A stretch of 64,000 nt of DNA, taken from positions 186,001 through 250,000 of the forward strand of contig NZ_CANLBK010000002.1 in NCBI RefSeq assembly GCF_947488835.1. Direction: 5' to 3'. Under the pieces are notes generated by a model, which saw nothing but the letters and a program-made list of their open reading frames with translations, searched no databases and was not told the origin of the DNA. The position numbers were made by a program, and so were the translations under genes. This DNA comes from an uncultured Marinobacter sp. Lineage in GTDB: Bacteria > Pseudomonadota > Gammaproteobacteria > Pseudomonadales > Oleiphilaceae. Shown here piece by piece: positions 10,067 to 20,675 of the stretch. The first letter of the stretch is position 1; the number at the start of each line of letters is the position of its first letter.

Positions 10067-10087
10067 TAGCAAGTGATGAAGGTATCC

Positions 10088-11116
10088 ATGAGCAAAGCCC
10101 GTTATTTTGGCCAGAGTTTGACTGATCTTACCGTGCGAAGCTTCCTCGCGTTTATATTTGCGATCATGCCGGTGTACACATTTGCAGGCGATAAAACGGC
10201 AGCTGACTGGCTTGAACAGCTAGGGCCGGCCCTTAATATGACCTCTTACCGGGGTGTGTTTGTGTATGCCCGGGGTGCCAACGTTCATTCAATGCAGATT
10301 GCCCACCGCTATCACAATGGCATTGTTGAGGAGCGGCTGGTTTTGCAGGACGGCGGTACTGGCGAGATTGTGCGCCGGGATATGAACGTGGTCTGTGTGC
10401 TCCCGGAGCAGGGCAAAGTGCAGCTGGATCAGATCATACCCTCCGGCCCCTTTGCTGAAGCCTTTACAAACCAACTGATCCCCGTAAACCGCTGGTATAC
10501 TGCCGAGCTGAAAGGCGAGGATCGCGTAGCGGGTTATGAGGTGGTTACTGTCGCGTTGACGGCAAACGATCAGCACAGGTACAGCCACAGCCTTTGGCTG
10601 GAAAAAACGACGGGACTTCTGGTAAAAAGTCACGTGCGCACGTCTAAAGGGGAAGTGTTGGAGCACTTCCAGTTTACCAGCCTGGAGATTACTGAAGATA
10701 TTTCGGACAGCGAGTTTGAGATCCGCTCCAAAGGTCGAGAGATCTCCCGCACTCTCGGAGGCCCAAGCCCGGAGGGAAGTGCCTCAAAAGTACCTCGCAT
10801 GCATGGGTGGCACTTGGGCTGGCGGCCGGAAGGATTTGAGCCGGCTGCTGCACCAGGGTCCGGCAAGGGGCAGGCAGTTGCATTTTCGGATGGGTTGGCC
10901 GCATTCTCGGTCTTTGTTGAACCTGCCGGCAGGATCAGTATGCCGACAGGGGCTTCGCGTATCGGAGCAACAACCGTTTATATGCGCCAGTTGGAAAGTG
11001 GTAACAAGATGTTTTTAGTGACTGTGGTCGGTGAGTTGCCCCCGGCCTCTGCGCGCCAGGTTGCAGAGTCAGTGCGGATTGATGAGACGTTTGTGCTGGG
11101 TGTAACAAAGCCGTGA
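10088..11116 (+). CDS. mucB: periplasmic sigma-factor regulator MucB/RseB
   Basis: RseB binds the periplasmic tail of the anti-sigma factor and shields it from proteolysis until mislocalised lipoproteins or lipid signals release it. An N-terminal hydrophobic signal segment (FLAFIFAIMPVYTFAG) precedes a lipoprotein-binding LolA-like fold (about residues 45-215) and a smaller C-terminal domain. ATG 10088 has GAAGG five bases upstream; GTG 10073 and ATG 10076 are possible earlier starts. It ends overlapping rseC by four bases. Confidence 0.92.
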   Translation: MSKARYFGQSLTDLTVRSFLAFIFAIMPVYTFAGDKTAADWLEQLGPALNMTSYRGVFVYARGANVHSMQIAHRYHNGIVEERLVLQDGGTGEIVRRDMNVVCVLPEQGKVQLDQIIPSGPFAEAFTNQLIPVNRWYTAELKGEDRVAGYEVVTVALTANDQHRYSHSLWLEKTTGLLVKSHVRTSKGEVLEHFQFTSLEITEDISDSEFEIRSKGREISRTLGGPSPEGSASKVPRMHGWHLGWRPEGFEPAAAPGSGKGQAVAFSDGLAAFSVFVEPAGRISMPTGASRIGATTVYMRQLESGNKMFLVTVVGELPPASARQVAESVRIDETFVLGVTKP

Positions 11117-11580
11117 TTACTGAGACTGGCAAAGTGGTTGCTGTTTCAGGTCAGCACGCCTGGGTTCAGACCATTCGCATCAGTGCCTGCCAAAGCTGTT
11201 CGGCACGTAACGGGTGTGGGCAGAAGTTACTGGCTTCAGCGACTGGCGGGCGTGCCAATCAGGTTCGGGTTGTGAATTCTGTGAATGCCTGTGTTGGCCA
11301 GGACGTGACGCTCGGTATTGATGAAGATGCGCTCCTGGGTGCCTCGATGCTGGTTTATGCGCTTCCGCTACTGCTTATGGTGGTTCTCAGTGTGGCCGGT
11401 CATCAGGTGTCCGGTGGCAATGATTTTGTTTCCATGGTCGGCGCGGGGGCCGGCCTGGCATTCGGCTTTTATGCAAGCCGTAAATTACAGCACCGGAAAG
11501 CCGGTCGCTATGAACCCAGGTTGCTCCGGATAAACCGTATCCCGGCCGGAGCGGCTTCACATACAGACTCGCTAACATGA
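11113..11580 (+). CDS. rseC: SoxR-reducing / sigma-E regulatory protein RseC (MucC)
   Basis: RseC family members are inner-membrane proteins of the sigma-E operon, linked to SoxR reduction with the Rsx complex. The N-terminal domain carries the family cysteine cluster (CQSCSARNGCG, near residues 25-35). Two transmembrane helices follow around residues 77-95 and 105-122. The GTG start overlaps the mucB stop (GTGA), indicating translational coupling. Length 155 is typical. Confidence 0.9.
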   Translation: MITETGKVVAVSGQHAWVQTIRISACQSCSARNGCGQKLLASATGGRANQVRVVNSVNACVGQDVTLGIDEDALLGASMLVYALPLLLMVVLSVAGHQVSGGNDFVSMVGAGAGLAFGFYASRKLQHRKAGRYEPRLLRINRIPAGAASHTDSLT

Positions 11581-11598
11581 CTTACAGGGGATCCTGAT

Positions 11599-13074
11599 AT
11601 GCTGAGAAATGCACCAGCAGTTACCCGGTTTTCCCCGGCACCACTCGCTCAGAGGATGCCGGCTTCTGTGCTGATGATACTACTGGCCTTTGTGTTGGTG
11701 GTCTGGAGCGCGCCTGGCGCAGCACGAAGCTTGCCAGATTTTACTGAGCTGGTTGAAGAAAATGCAGACGCAGTAGTCAATATAAGTACCACCAGTGCTC
11801 CAGCAGCGGGCAATGCACGTTTTCACGGTATGCCTTTTGATGAGCGCCAGCTAGATCAACTGCCCGAGTTTTTTCAGGAGTTCTTCCGTAGCCCGCAATC
11901 TCCGTTTGGTGGTGCACCGGGCAGCTCGCAGCCGCGTCGCTCTATGGGATCCGGGTTTATCGTGTCTGCCGATGGATACGTGCTGACCAATAATCACGTG
12001 GTTGAAGGGGCTGATGAGATTATTGTGCGACTCAATGATCGTCGTGAGCTGCCAGCAACACTGGTTGGCACCGACCCCCGCTCGGATATGGCGGTGTTGA
12101 AGATCGAGAATGGAGATGACTTGCCCGTCGTAAAAACGGGGCGATCCAAAGATCTCAAAGTGGGTGAGTGGGTGTTTGCAATAGGCTCACCCTTTGGCTT
12201 TGACTACACGGTCACGGCTGGGATTGTCAGTGCTCTGGGTCGTTCACTGCCGTCAGAAAACTATGTGCCATTTATCCAGACGGATGTGGCCATTAACCCG
12301 GGTAACTCCGGTGGCCCGCTGTTCAACATGGACGGTGAAGTTATCGGAATTAACTCACAAATCTACACGCGCTCGGGTGGCTTTATGGGGGTTTCGTTTG
12401 CTATCCCTATTGATGATGCCATGAGTGTATTTCGCCAGATTCGCGATAAAGGTGTGGTTTCCCGGGGCTGGCTGGGTGTGTTGATTCAGGAAGTGAATCG
12501 TGATTTGGCCGAGTCGTTTGGCCTCAAGCGCCCAAGGGGCGCACTGGTTGCTGAGGTGATGGCTGGTTCACCGGCCGAGGCTGGCGGTTTGCAGTCCGGT
12601 GATATTGTTCTTGAATACGATGGAGAGGACATTCATTTGTCGTCTGACCTCCCGCCTATGGTAGGTCGTACTCCGGTAGGAGAGTCGGCACGTCTGACGG
12701 TTCTTCGCGGTGGGAAGGAAATTACTCTGAATGTGGAAATCGGTCAGCTGCCCGATGAGCGTGGCGCGCAGCAGGCGGCGCCTTCCGACAGCAATCCGAC
12801 GACCGCGCCACTGGGGCTAACCGTTGAGCCGTTGCCAACGGATCTGGCGGATTCTATAGGTGTGTCGGGCGGCGTTGTTGTAACGGACGTTGGCAGAGGC
12901 CCGGCTTACAATGCAGGTATTCGCGCCCGGGACGTGATCACTGAAATCAACAGGAAGGCAGTGTCGTCGGTTGAGGATTTCCGCAAGGTGGTCAGAACAT
13001 TGCCGGAGGGACGTGCGGTTTCTGTTCGAGTGGTACGCCAAGGGCGGGCAATTTATCTGGTTATGAAACCCTGA
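11599..13074 (+). CDS. mucD: periplasmic serine protease DegP/MucD (Do family)
   Basis: HtrA-type protease and chaperone that degrades misfolded periplasmic proteins and dampens AlgU activation. An N-terminal signal sequence (residues ~20-43) is followed by a trypsin-like domain with the full triad: His in TNNHVVEGA, Asp in RSDMAVLKI and Ser in NPGNSGGPLF. Two PDZ domains follow (about residues 275-370 and 395-485). The 491 residues match the family. It closes the algU operon and is followed by a terminator-like hairpin. Confidence 0.95.
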   Translation: MLRNAPAVTRFSPAPLAQRMPASVLMILLAFVLVVWSAPGAARSLPDFTELVEENADAVVNISTTSAPAAGNARFHGMPFDERQLDQLPEFFQEFFRSPQSPFGGAPGSSQPRRSMGSGFIVSADGYVLTNNHVVEGADEIIVRLNDRRELPATLVGTDPRSDMAVLKIENGDDLPVVKTGRSKDLKVGEWVFAIGSPFGFDYTVTAGIVSALGRSLPSENYVPFIQTDVAINPGNSGGPLFNMDGEVIGINSQIYTRSGGFMGVSFAIPIDDAMSVFRQIRDKGVVSRGWLGVLIQEVNRDLAESFGLKRPRGALVAEVMAGSPAEAGGLQSGDIVLEYDGEDIHLSSDLPPMVGRTPVGESARLTVLRGGKEITLNVEIGQLPDERGAQQAAPSDSNPTTAPLGLTVEPLPTDLADSIGVSGGVVVTDVGRGPAYNAGIRARDVITEINRKAVSSVEDFRKVVRTLPEGRAVSVRVVRQGRAIYLVMKP

Positions 13075-13103
13075 CTGATCTGACCGGTCGCATACTGTGA
13101 CTG

Positions 13104-13149
13104 AAAGCCTCCAGACCTGATGTAAAAAACGACAGGCTTGGGGGCTTTT
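13104..13149 (+). terminator. Rho-independent terminator after mucD
   Basis: AAAGCCTCCAGACCTG pairs with CAGGCTTGGGGGCTTT across a 13-base loop, with a few mismatches or G-T pairs, and ends in TTTT. It begins 30 bases after the mucD stop and separates the algU operon from the next gene. Confidence 0.7.
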
Positions 13150-13205
13150 GTTATACTGCCAAGCATTAATAATAAGTGCGGCCACGGAATGGACCAGGTC
13201 AGATT

Positions 13206-15932
13206 ATGATGAACAGAAAGGCTCTCCCCCTCCTGCAGCTTCTGAAACTCCGTAACGCTTGGCTTGCCTGGTTGCTTCTAGTCGTGGCGATTGCTGTCAC
13301 CCTTGTATCCTGGCAGTTTTCTATCCGCTTGGTTGAAGATCGCACAGAGGCCAGGTTCCGAACCCAATCACTGCAACTAAAAACGGCTATTGAAGAGCGC
13401 CTGATCAATTACGAGCAGGTTCTGGCCGGCAGTGCTGGGCTCTTTGCTGTCGCGGGTAATGTGTCCCGCGATCAGTGGCAAGAGTACGTGCACAATGTAG
13501 ATATAAATCGTTATTACCCCGGCATTCAGGGCATAGGCTTTGTTGAGCGCATTGAAGTGCGTGACATGGCGGACCACATTGCGTCGGTGCGTGCAGAAGG
13601 TGTGCACAACTATTTGGTGAAGCCGCTAGGAGTCGGGCCTTTTTACTACCCCATGGTGTATCTGGAGCCTGGAACGGTAAGCAACCGGCGAGCCCTTGGC
13701 TACGATGCCTTCAGCGACCCGGTTCACCGCAAGGCCATGGAGCAGTCCCGCGACAATGCCATTCCGACCGTAACGGGCAAAGTGGTTCTGATACAGGAAG
13801 AGTTGGAGGAAGGGCAGGCCAGCTTCCTTATGTATTACCCGGTTTATCAGGGTGGGGAGGTGCCTGAAATACGGGCCGAGCGGCGCATGATGCTGGCGGG
13901 TTTTGTGTTCAGCGCCTTCCGAATGAACAACCTTCTTGATGGTATTGTTGGTCTTATATCGCCATTTCTAGATGTTCGTATCTACGATAATGCTGTGGCA
14001 GTCCGCGAAAACCTCATGTACGGCTCGAACCTCGGTTCTCTGGATGATCAGTTCAGTTTCGAGATGAGCCAGACCGTCAGCCATGGTGGGCGGGAGTGGC
14101 TTCTGCAGACCCGCTCCACTCCTGCATTCGATTACCTGGCGTCTGATCCGCGCCCGGGCATTGTGCTTGGTAGTGGCATTGCGATAAGCCTGCTGCTGTT
14201 CATCGTGGGTTTGGTGTTGATCCGTTCCCGCCTTATGGCTCAAATCAGCGAAGGCCGTTATCGAGCGATTACCGAGGGAGCAGCCAACGTAACCCTGGTT
14301 ATGGACGAAACGGGCAATCCTCTTTATGCCAGCCCCTCCAGCTTCGATATTCTCGGGTTTAACCCCGGTGAAATACAGGCGTTGGCGCTGGAAAATCTTG
14401 TTCATGCTGACGACTGGCCGCTGCTGAAACAGGGGTTTGAGGACGCAGTTCAGGCGCCGGGCAAGCAGATGCCGGTTATCCGGGCGCGTATCTACGATGC
14501 AGAACACAACTGGCGCGATATGGAAGGCACCTACACTGCCATGCTGACGGTGCCTGGCGTGGATGGTGTGGTTCTCAGCCTCCGTGACCTCACTCAGTTG
14601 AAAGCCGCCCAGACCGAGCTGCACCGGTTGGCGTTCTACGACCCGTTAACCGGATTGGCGAATCGCCAGTTATTTCGTGACCGCTTGAGTAGCGTGGTGA
14701 ATCGGAGCCGCCGTAGTGGTGAGCCTGCTGCCCTGATGTTCCTTGATCTCGATGGTTTCAAACGCATCAATGACACTCTTGGGCATGATGCGGGTGATGA
14801 GTTATTGAGCCAGGTGGCAACCTGGCTTGAGGGCTGTGTGCGAGAAGAGGACTCTGTAGCAAGGCTCGGTGGTGATGAATTTGTGGTGTTGTTGTCGCAG
14901 ATCAGTGGCGCCGAGGCAGCCGGCAAGGTTGCTGAAACCATTCTGCGCAGGTTGTGCCAACGGATTCGCCTGAACGACCATGAGGTGGGAATTACTGTCA
15001 GTATTGGCGTCACCATGATTCCCCATGACAGCGAAGACCCCGGGACTCTGATGAAGTTTGCCGATCTGGCGATGTATCGTGCCAAAGAAATGGGCAGGAA
15101 CACCTACCAGTTCTTCACTCCTGCAATGAATATCAAGGCTGCCCGCCGCTTGTTGCAGCAGGAAGAGCTGGCGAGTGCGCTGGAAGAAGAGCGGTTCGTT
15201 CTGCACTACCAGCCCAAGATAGATCTGGCTACTGAGCGGGTAATCGGTGTTGAGGCCTTCCTGCGCTGGCATCATCCGGAAAAAGGTCTGGTATCTGCGC
15301 AGCAGTTTATCGGGCTGGCTGAGGAAACCGGCCTGATTGTGAGGTTGGGTGAGATGGCCCTGCGTCAGGCCTGTATTCAGGTTCAGGCGTTGGAACGTGC
15401 GGGCTTCGAAGACCTGAAGATGGCGGTTAACCTTTCTGTCAGGCAAGTAACGGATTCGCGCTTCCTGGATATGGTTCGGCAGGTGATTACAGAGACAGGC
15501 GTCTCCCCCGAGAAGCTTGAGCTCGAAATGCCGGTGGAGCTGTTGAATGAGGACTCGCGGACGGTGCGTGAGCTTCTTGTGTCGCTCAACGATCTTGGCG
15601 TGTGTCTGATTCTGGACGATTTTGGGGCGGGTTCCTGCTCTCTGGTTGCGCTGCAGCAGTTACCGCTTGACGTTATCAAAATAGATCACCGTTTTATTCG
15701 CGATATTCCGTACAATGTAAGTGCAACCGACGTGGCCTCTGCGGTCATTGCGCTTGCGCATAAACTTCACCTGACTGTGGTTGCCGAAGGAGTGGAAACG
15801 CCGCAGCAGCTGAGTTTCCTGAAATCTGCCGGGTGTACCCAGTGTCAGGGTAATCTGTTCAGTTATCCGCTGGACGAGGATGCGTTGATTGGCTTCCTTG
15901 TTCGGCAGTATGAACGGCCGGTTATTTCCTGA
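13206..15932 (+). CDS. membrane CHASE-PAS-GGDEF-EAL cyclic-di-GMP protein
   Basis: A 908-residue inner-membrane signalling protein. Order: transmembrane helix (~20-40), periplasmic CHASE sensor (~65-290), second helix (~320-345), PAS (~350-460), GGDEF (~475-640) and EAL (~655-905). The cyclase motif GGDEF is intact and an inhibitory I-site (REED, five residues before GGDEF) is present. The phosphodiesterase half is altered: EAL reads EAF, the loop-6 motif DDFGTGYSSL reads DDFGAGSCSL, and ELEITE-type sequence reads ELEMPVE. It may therefore act mainly as a cyclase with a weak or sensory EAL domain. ATG 13206 is preferred over the upstream GTG 13176 because AGGTCAG precedes it. Confidence 0.9.
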   Translation: MMNRKALPLLQLLKLRNAWLAWLLLVVAIAVTLVSWQFSIRLVEDRTEARFRTQSLQLKTAIEERLINYEQVLAGSAGLFAVAGNVSRDQWQEYVHNVDINRYYPGIQGIGFVERIEVRDMADHIASVRAEGVHNYLVKPLGVGPFYYPMVYLEPGTVSNRRALGYDAFSDPVHRKAMEQSRDNAIPTVTGKVVLIQEELEEGQASFLMYYPVYQGGEVPEIRAERRMMLAGFVFSAFRMNNLLDGIVGLISPFLDVRIYDNAVAVRENLMYGSNLGSLDDQFSFEMSQTVSHGGREWLLQTRSTPAFDYLASDPRPGIVLGSGIAISLLLFIVGLVLIRSRLMAQISEGRYRAITEGAANVTLVMDETGNPLYASPSSFDILGFNPGEIQALALENLVHADDWPLLKQGFEDAVQAPGKQMPVIRARIYDAEHNWRDMEGTYTAMLTVPGVDGVVLSLRDLTQLKAAQTELHRLAFYDPLTGLANRQLFRDRLSSVVNRSRRSGEPAALMFLDLDGFKRINDTLGHDAGDELLSQVATWLEGCVREEDSVARLGGDEFVVLLSQISGAEAAGKVAETILRRLCQRIRLNDHEVGITVSIGVTMIPHDSEDPGTLMKFADLAMYRAKEMGRNTYQFFTPAMNIKAARRLLQQEELASALEEERFVLHYQPKIDLATERVIGVEAFLRWHHPEKGLVSAQQFIGLAEETGLIVRLGEMALRQACIQVQALERAGFEDLKMAVNLSVRQVTDSRFLDMVRQVITETGVSPEKLELEMPVELLNEDSRTVRELLVSLNDLGVCLILDDFGAGSCSLVALQQLPLDVIKIDHRFIRDIPYNVSATDVASAVIALAHKLHLTVVAEGVETPQQLSFLKSAGCTQCQGNLFSYPLDEDALIGFLVRQYERPVIS

Positions 15933-16031
15933 TCATGGCAATGACGGCCGGTTACCGGTAAAATCACGCCGGTCCCGGATCCTGTTAGTGGCCTCTCCGG
16001 GCTCAATCCTTCGTCTTTTTATGAGTATTCA

Positions 16032-17840
16032 TTGTCTGTGACTGAACTGAGCCGAATCCGTAACTTCTCCATTATTGCCCACATTGACCATGGCAAATCT
16101 ACCCTTGCTGACCGCTTTATCCAGATTTGCGGCGGTTTGACCCAAAGGGAAATGGCCGAACAAGTACTGGACTCCATGGATCTGGAGCGGGAGCGGGGCA
16201 TCACCATCAAGGCCCAGAGCGTTACGCTGCACTACACGGCCCGTGATGGCGAGGTCTACAAACTGAACCTTATCGACACACCAGGGCATGTGGATTTTTC
16301 CTACGAAGTGTCGCGCTCATTGTATGCCTGTGAAGGCGCGCTGCTGGTTGTAGATGCCGGGCAGGGCGTTGAAGCCCAGTCGGTCGCTAACTGCTATACG
16401 GCCATCGAGCAGGGCTTGGAAGTCGTCCCGGTTCTGAACAAGATGGACTTGCCTCAGGCTGAGCCGGAGCGGGTTGCGGCGGAAATAGAAGACATTATCG
16501 GTATCGATGCAACCGATGCGGTGCGCTGTTCGGCCAAGAGTGGAATGGGCGTTGAAGATGTTCTTGAAGACCTTATCAAGAAAATACCACCACCCCAGGG
16601 CGATCGTTCCGCGCCCTTGCAGGCGCTGATTATTGATTCCTGGTTCGACAACTATCTGGGCGTTGTTTCTCTTGTCCGGGTTACTCAGGGCGTGCTGAAA
16701 AAAGGCGACAAGATTGTTCTCAAGTCGACGGGCAAAGCCTGGAATGCCGACAAAGTAGGGATTTTCAAACCCAAACCCCACGATACCAACATACTGGAAG
16801 CGGGTGAGGTTGGCTTTGTGGTCGCCGGTATCAAGGACATTCACGGCGCGCCGGTTGGCGATACCATCGTGCACCATAAATTTGCTGAAGAAACGCAAAT
16901 GCTGCCGGGGTTCAAGAAGGTTCAGCCTCAGGTATATGCTGGCCTGTTCCCGGTGAGTGCGGATGACTATAACGATTTCCGTGATGCCCTGGAAAAGCTC
17001 ACCCTGAATGACGCGTCACTATTCTATGAGCCTGAAAGCTCTGATGCTTTGGGCTTCGGCTTCCGCTGTGGTTTCCTTGGCATGCTGCACATGGAAATCA
17101 TTCAGGAACGGCTGGAACGTGAATACGACATTAACCTGATCACCACCGCGCCGACGGTTATATACGAAGTGTTGACCAAGCAGGGTGAGACCCTGACTGT
17201 GGATAGCCCTTCCAAGTTGCCGGATACAGGCTCGATCGAGGAAATGCGCGAGCCTATTGTTGAAGCCAACATTCTGGTGCCGCAAGAGCATTTGGGTAAC
17301 GTTATTGCCCTGTGTGAAGAAAAGCGGGGCGTTCAGAAGAATATGCACTTTACGACCAATCAGGTGCAGCTGACCTATGAGCTGCCGATGGCCGAAGTGG
17401 TGCTCGATTTCTTTGATCGAATCAAATCTGCGAGCCGGGGATTCGCCTCTCTGGATTATCACTTTGTACGCTTCCAGCAGGCGAATCTTGTGCGTCTTGA
17501 TGTGCTGATAAACGGAGAGCGCGTAGATGCTCTGGCGTTGATCGTCCATAAAGATCAGTCACATTATAAAGGGCGACAGCTCATTGAAAAAATGAAAGAG
17601 CTGATTCCCCGACAGATGTTCGATATAGCCATTCAGGCGGCCATTGGCAATCAGGTGGTGTCCAGGGTCAGCGTGAAAGCACTGCGCAAAAACGTAACGG
17701 CAAAATGCTACGGCGGTGATGTCAGTCGAAAGAAAAAGCTGCTCCAGAAGCAGAAAGAAGGCAAAAAGCGCATGAAGCAGGTAGGTAATGTTGAAGTGCC
17801 TCAAGAAGCGTTTCTTGCCGTGTTGAAAGTCGATAATTAG
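16032..17840 (+). CDS. lepA: elongation factor 4 (LepA)
   Basis: Translational GTPase that binds ribosomes and affects initiation and back-translocation. The G domain is complete: AHIDHGKST (P loop), DTPGHVDF (G3) and NKMDLP (G4). The EF-G-like domains and the LepA-specific C-terminal domain (rich in Lys, ending in [17 protein letters not shown]) follow. Length about 600 is normal. The start is a non-ATG codon: TTG 16032 or GTG 16038. lepB follows 11 bases later. Confidence 0.96.
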   Translation: MSVTELSRIRNFSIIAHIDHGKSTLADRFIQICGGLTQREMAEQVLDSMDLERERGITIKAQSVTLHYTARDGEVYKLNLIDTPGHVDFSYEVSRSLYACEGALLVVDAGQGVEAQSVANCYTAIEQGLEVVPVLNKMDLPQAEPERVAAEIEDIIGIDATDAVRCSAKSGMGVEDVLEDLIKKIPPPQGDRSAPLQALIIDSWFDNYLGVVSLVRVTQGVLKKGDKIVLKSTGKAWNADKVGIFKPKPHDTNILEAGEVGFVVAGIKDIHGAPVGDTIVHHKFAEETQMLPGFKKVQPQVYAGLFPVSADDYNDFRDALEKLTLNDASLFYEPESSDALGFGFRCGFLGMLHMEIIQERLEREYDINLITTAPTVIYEVLTKQGETLTVDSPSKLPDTGSIEEMREPIVEANILVPQEHLGNVIALCEEKRGVQKNMHFTTNQVQLTYELPMAEVVLDFFDRIKSASRGFASLDYHFVRFQQANLVRLDVLINGERVDALALIVHKDQSHYKGRQLIEKMKELIPRQMFDIAIQAAIGNQVVSRVSVKALRKNVTAKCYGGDVSRKKKLLQKQKEGKKRMKQVGNVEVPQEAFLAVLKVDN

Positions 17841-17851
17841 AAGGCATCTTG

Positions 17852-18631
17852 ATGGATATTGATTTTCCTCTGGTTCTGGTTGTTTTGACCCTGGTCTCAG
17901 GGTTGATCTGGCTGGCAGACATACTGTTTTTGCGTAAGCGTCGTCTTGCGGAATCCCCGGTGGGCCATGGTGACGGTGAAGACCTTCCTAAAGAGCCATA
18001 CCTGGTTGATCTCAGTCGCTCGTTTTTCCCGGTGCTGGCGGTGGTGCTCATCCTCAGGTCATTTTTGGTTGAGCCCTTTCAAATACCCTCGGGTTCCATG
18101 TTGCCAACCCTGGAGGTGGGCGACTTTATTCTGGTCAACAAGTACGCCTATGGTCTGCGCTTACCCGTAGCCGGAACCAAGATACTGAGCATAGGAGAGC
18201 CCGAAAGAGGCGATGTGATGGTGTTCCGCTATCCGGAAGACGGGAAAACCAACTACATCAAGCGGGTGATTGGCTTACCTGGCGATACGGTGCGTTATAG
18301 CAACAAGCAGTTGTTTATCAACGGCGAAAAAGTAGAAAGCGAGTTTGTTGTGCGTCTGCCGCCGGTAGAAGTGCGCCGCGAAGACCTGGGTACTGTAGAG
18401 CATGACACTTTCTTGACCATGGGGCGCTCGGGTGCTGCTGGAGAGGGTGAGTGGAAAATCCCCGAAGGTGAGTACTTCATGATGGGTGACAATCGCGATA
18501 ACAGTAACGATAGCCGATACTGGGGCACGGTTCCCGATGAGTTGATTGTAGGCAAAGCTTTCGCGATCTGGATGCACTGGAAATCCCTCACCAGTCTGCC
18601 ATCCTTCAAGCGTGTGGGTGGAATTGAGTAA
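17852..18631 (+). CDS. lepB: signal peptidase I
   Basis: Cleaves signal peptides from exported preproteins at the periplasmic face of the inner membrane. Two N-terminal transmembrane helices (about 7-27 and 58-73) precede the catalytic domain. The catalytic Ser is in PSGSMLPTL (Ser82) and the general-base Lys in TNYIKRVIGLPGD (Lys137). The family box MMGDNRDNSNDSRYWG is intact. Paired with lepA as in most gammaproteobacteria. ATG 17852 is chosen over the adjacent TTG 17849. Confidence 0.96.
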   Translation: MDIDFPLVLVVLTLVSGLIWLADILFLRKRRLAESPVGHGDGEDLPKEPYLVDLSRSFFPVLAVVLILRSFLVEPFQIPSGSMLPTLEVGDFILVNKYAYGLRLPVAGTKILSIGEPERGDVMVFRYPEDGKTNYIKRVIGLPGDTVRYSNKQLFINGEKVESEFVVRLPPVEVRREDLGTVEHDTFLTMGRSGAAGEGEWKIPEGEYFMMGDNRDNSNDSRYWGTVPDELIVGKAFAIWMHWKSLTSLPSFKRVGGIE

Positions 18632-18658
18632 TTTTGACTATTCTGGAGTCCAGTTTTA

Positions 18659-19048
18659 ATGAAACAAAATAATCTGTCTGCCATGGGCCGCCAAGGCGGC
18701 GCGTCAGCGCTTGTCATTCTCATTATGGTCCTGTTTTTTGGCAGCTTGCTCACGTTGGTGATCAAGGTTGGGCCAGCATACATGGACGACTATACCATCC
18801 AGGAAGCGCTTCAAGGCCTGGATGGCACGGAAGGTTTGTCGCAGATGGGCCCCGCTCAGATACTTACGCTGATCAACAAGCGCCTGAGCGTGAATAGTAT
18901 CCGGGGTTTCGATACCAAAAATATTTCGGTTGAGAAAGACGGCGAGCTTGTTGTGATCGCTGTGGATTACGAAGTCCGTAATAACATTTTCCGCAACATT
19001 GATACCGTTGTTCACTTTCAGCACAGTTACGAGATGAAGGGTAAGTGA
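18659..19048 (+). CDS. DUF4845 membrane-anchored protein
   Basis: A 129-residue protein with one N-terminal transmembrane helix ([20 protein letters not shown], about 16-36) and a small soluble domain of about 90 residues, probably periplasmic. The position between lepB and rnc and the sequence match the DUF4845 family found at this locus in many gammaproteobacteria. No function is established. It ends overlapping rnc by four bases, so expression is likely coupled. Confidence 0.85.
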   Translation: MKQNNLSAMGRQGGASALVILIMVLFFGSLLTLVIKVGPAYMDDYTIQEALQGLDGTEGLSQMGPAQILTLINKRLSVNSIRGFDTKNISVEKDGELVVIAVDYEVRNNIFRNIDTVVHFQHSYEMKGK

Positions 19049-19734
19049 GTTCGCAACCAGACCTCGATCAGCTACAGCGACGGATTGGTTACCAGTTCAA
19101 GTCGCCAGAGCGTCTTATGCTGGCGCTTACGCACCGGAGTTACGGGAATCAGAACAATGAGCGGCTTGAGTTTCTTGGCGACTCCATTGTTAATATGGTG
19201 ATTGCCGAGTACCTGTTCCAGAGTTTTGATAAAGCCCGGGAAGGCCACTTAAGCCGGTTGCGGGCTCGCATGGTGAAAGGGGTAACCCTGGCGGAGATTG
19301 GGCGAGAGTTTGATCTTGGAAGCTATATGCGACTGGGTTCCGGGGAGTTGAAAAGCGGCGGTTTCCGCCGTGAATCCATTCTTGCAGATGCAGTGGAATC
19401 GGTAATCGGCGCCATTTACCTCGACAGTGATTTTTACACCTGTCGCGAACAGGTGCTGCGTTGGTTTGAGGCACGCCTGCAAAAGCTGGATCTTCAGGAC
19501 ACTCAGAAAGATCCGAAAACCCGTTTGCAGGAATATTTGCAGTCCCGACAGTTCCCCTTGCCGAGATACGATGTTATTTCGGTTGATGGAGAAGCTCATA
19601 ACCAGACATTTCATGTGTCCTGTGTGCTGCCATCGCTGGATCGAAAAACCAGCGGAGTAGGCAGTAGTCGCCGTGTGGCGGAGCAGGAAGCGGCCCGTAG
19701 CGCGCTGAAACAACTTGGCGTGGAGACACCCTGA
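19045..19734 (+). CDS. rnc: ribonuclease III
   Basis: Double-strand-specific RNase that processes rRNA precursors and some mRNAs. The catalytic signature [19 protein letters not shown] is intact, including the acidic metal ligands; a second acidic cluster is in [16 protein letters not shown]-terminal double-stranded RNA-binding domain spans roughly residues 155-225. The GTG start overlaps the DUF4845 stop, and the stop overlaps the era ATG (TGATG), so rnc-era are translationally coupled as in E. coli. Confidence 0.96.
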   Translation: MSSQPDLDQLQRRIGYQFKSPERLMLALTHRSYGNQNNERLEFLGDSIVNMVIAEYLFQSFDKAREGHLSRLRARMVKGVTLAEIGREFDLGSYMRLGSGELKSGGFRRESILADAVESVIGAIYLDSDFYTCREQVLRWFEARLQKLDLQDTQKDPKTRLQEYLQSRQFPLPRYDVISVDGEAHNQTFHVSCVLPSLDRKTSGVGSSRRVAEQEAARSALKQLGVETP

Positions 19735-20651
19735 TGAATGATATTACTCGTCCTGAAAACCCCGACAGCCGTTGTGGTTTTGTTGCTATTGTCGGCCGCC
19801 CGAACGTGGGTAAATCAACGCTGCTCAACCATATTCTGGGGCAGAAGCTGAGTATTACTTCCCGCAAACCCCAAACCACACGCCACAAGGTGCTGGGGAT
19901 TAAAACCGAGGGGCCGGTGCAGGCGATTTATGTGGATACGCCCGGGATGCATGTGGAAGAGCCCCGTGCACTTAACCGTTATATGAACAAGGCCGCTACC
20001 TCTGCACTTTCTGGCGTGGATGTGGTGGTGTTTGTGGTGGATCAGCTCGCCTGGACCACTGCGGATGAAATGGTGCTCGAAAAACTGAGCAAGCTCGATT
20101 GCCCCGTTATTCTGGCGGTAAATAAAGTTGACCGGATTGAGAAGCGGGAAAGCCTGTTGCCGCATCTGGATATGCTTTCAAGAAAGCGGGACTTTGCCGA
20201 GATTATTCCCATGTCGGCATTGAAGGAAACCAACCTGGAGCCATTGGAAGAAGCGGTGAGCCGCTTCTTGCCTGAGAGCGTCCACTTCTATCCCGATGAT
20301 CAGATTACCGATCGCAGCGAGCGTTTTATGGCGTCGGAAATGGTGCGTGAGAAAATCACCCGCCAACTGGGCGCCGAACTGCCGTACTCCGTTGCGGTGG
20401 AAATTGAAGAGTTCAAGCATGATGGTAAGACTCTCCATATCTCGGCGTTGATTCTTGTGGAGCGCGAAGGTCAGAAAAAAATCATGATTGGTGATAAAGG
20501 CGACCGGCTGCGTAGTATTGGTCAGGACGCCCGAGCCGATATGGAGCGCATGTTCGACTGCAAGGTTATGCTCAAGTTGTGGGTTAAGGTAAAACGCGGC
20601 TGGGCCGACAGTGACCGTGCCCTTAAAAGCCTGGGCATGAACGACCTCTGA
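19734..20651 (+). CDS. era: GTPase Era
   Basis: Essential GTPase that binds the 3' end of 16S rRNA and assists 30S maturation. G motifs are present: GRPNVGKST (P loop), DTPGMHVEE (G3) and NKVDRI (G4), followed by the C-terminal KH domain ([20 protein letters not shown]). Length 305 is standard. It follows rnc with a one-base overlap. Confidence 0.97.
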   Translation: MNDITRPENPDSRCGFVAIVGRPNVGKSTLLNHILGQKLSITSRKPQTTRHKVLGIKTEGPVQAIYVDTPGMHVEEPRALNRYMNKAATSALSGVDVVVFVVDQLAWTTADEMVLEKLSKLDCPVILAVNKVDRIEKRESLLPHLDMLSRKRDFAEIIPMSALKETNLEPLEEAVSRFLPESVHFYPDDQITDRSERFMASEMVREKITRQLGAELPYSVAVEIEEFKHDGKTLHISALILVEREGQKKIMIGDKGDRLRSIGQDARADMERMFDCKVMLKLWVKVKRGWADSDRALKSLGMNDL

Positions 20652-20675
20652 GGCTGTCACGCCCCCTGAGGCACT

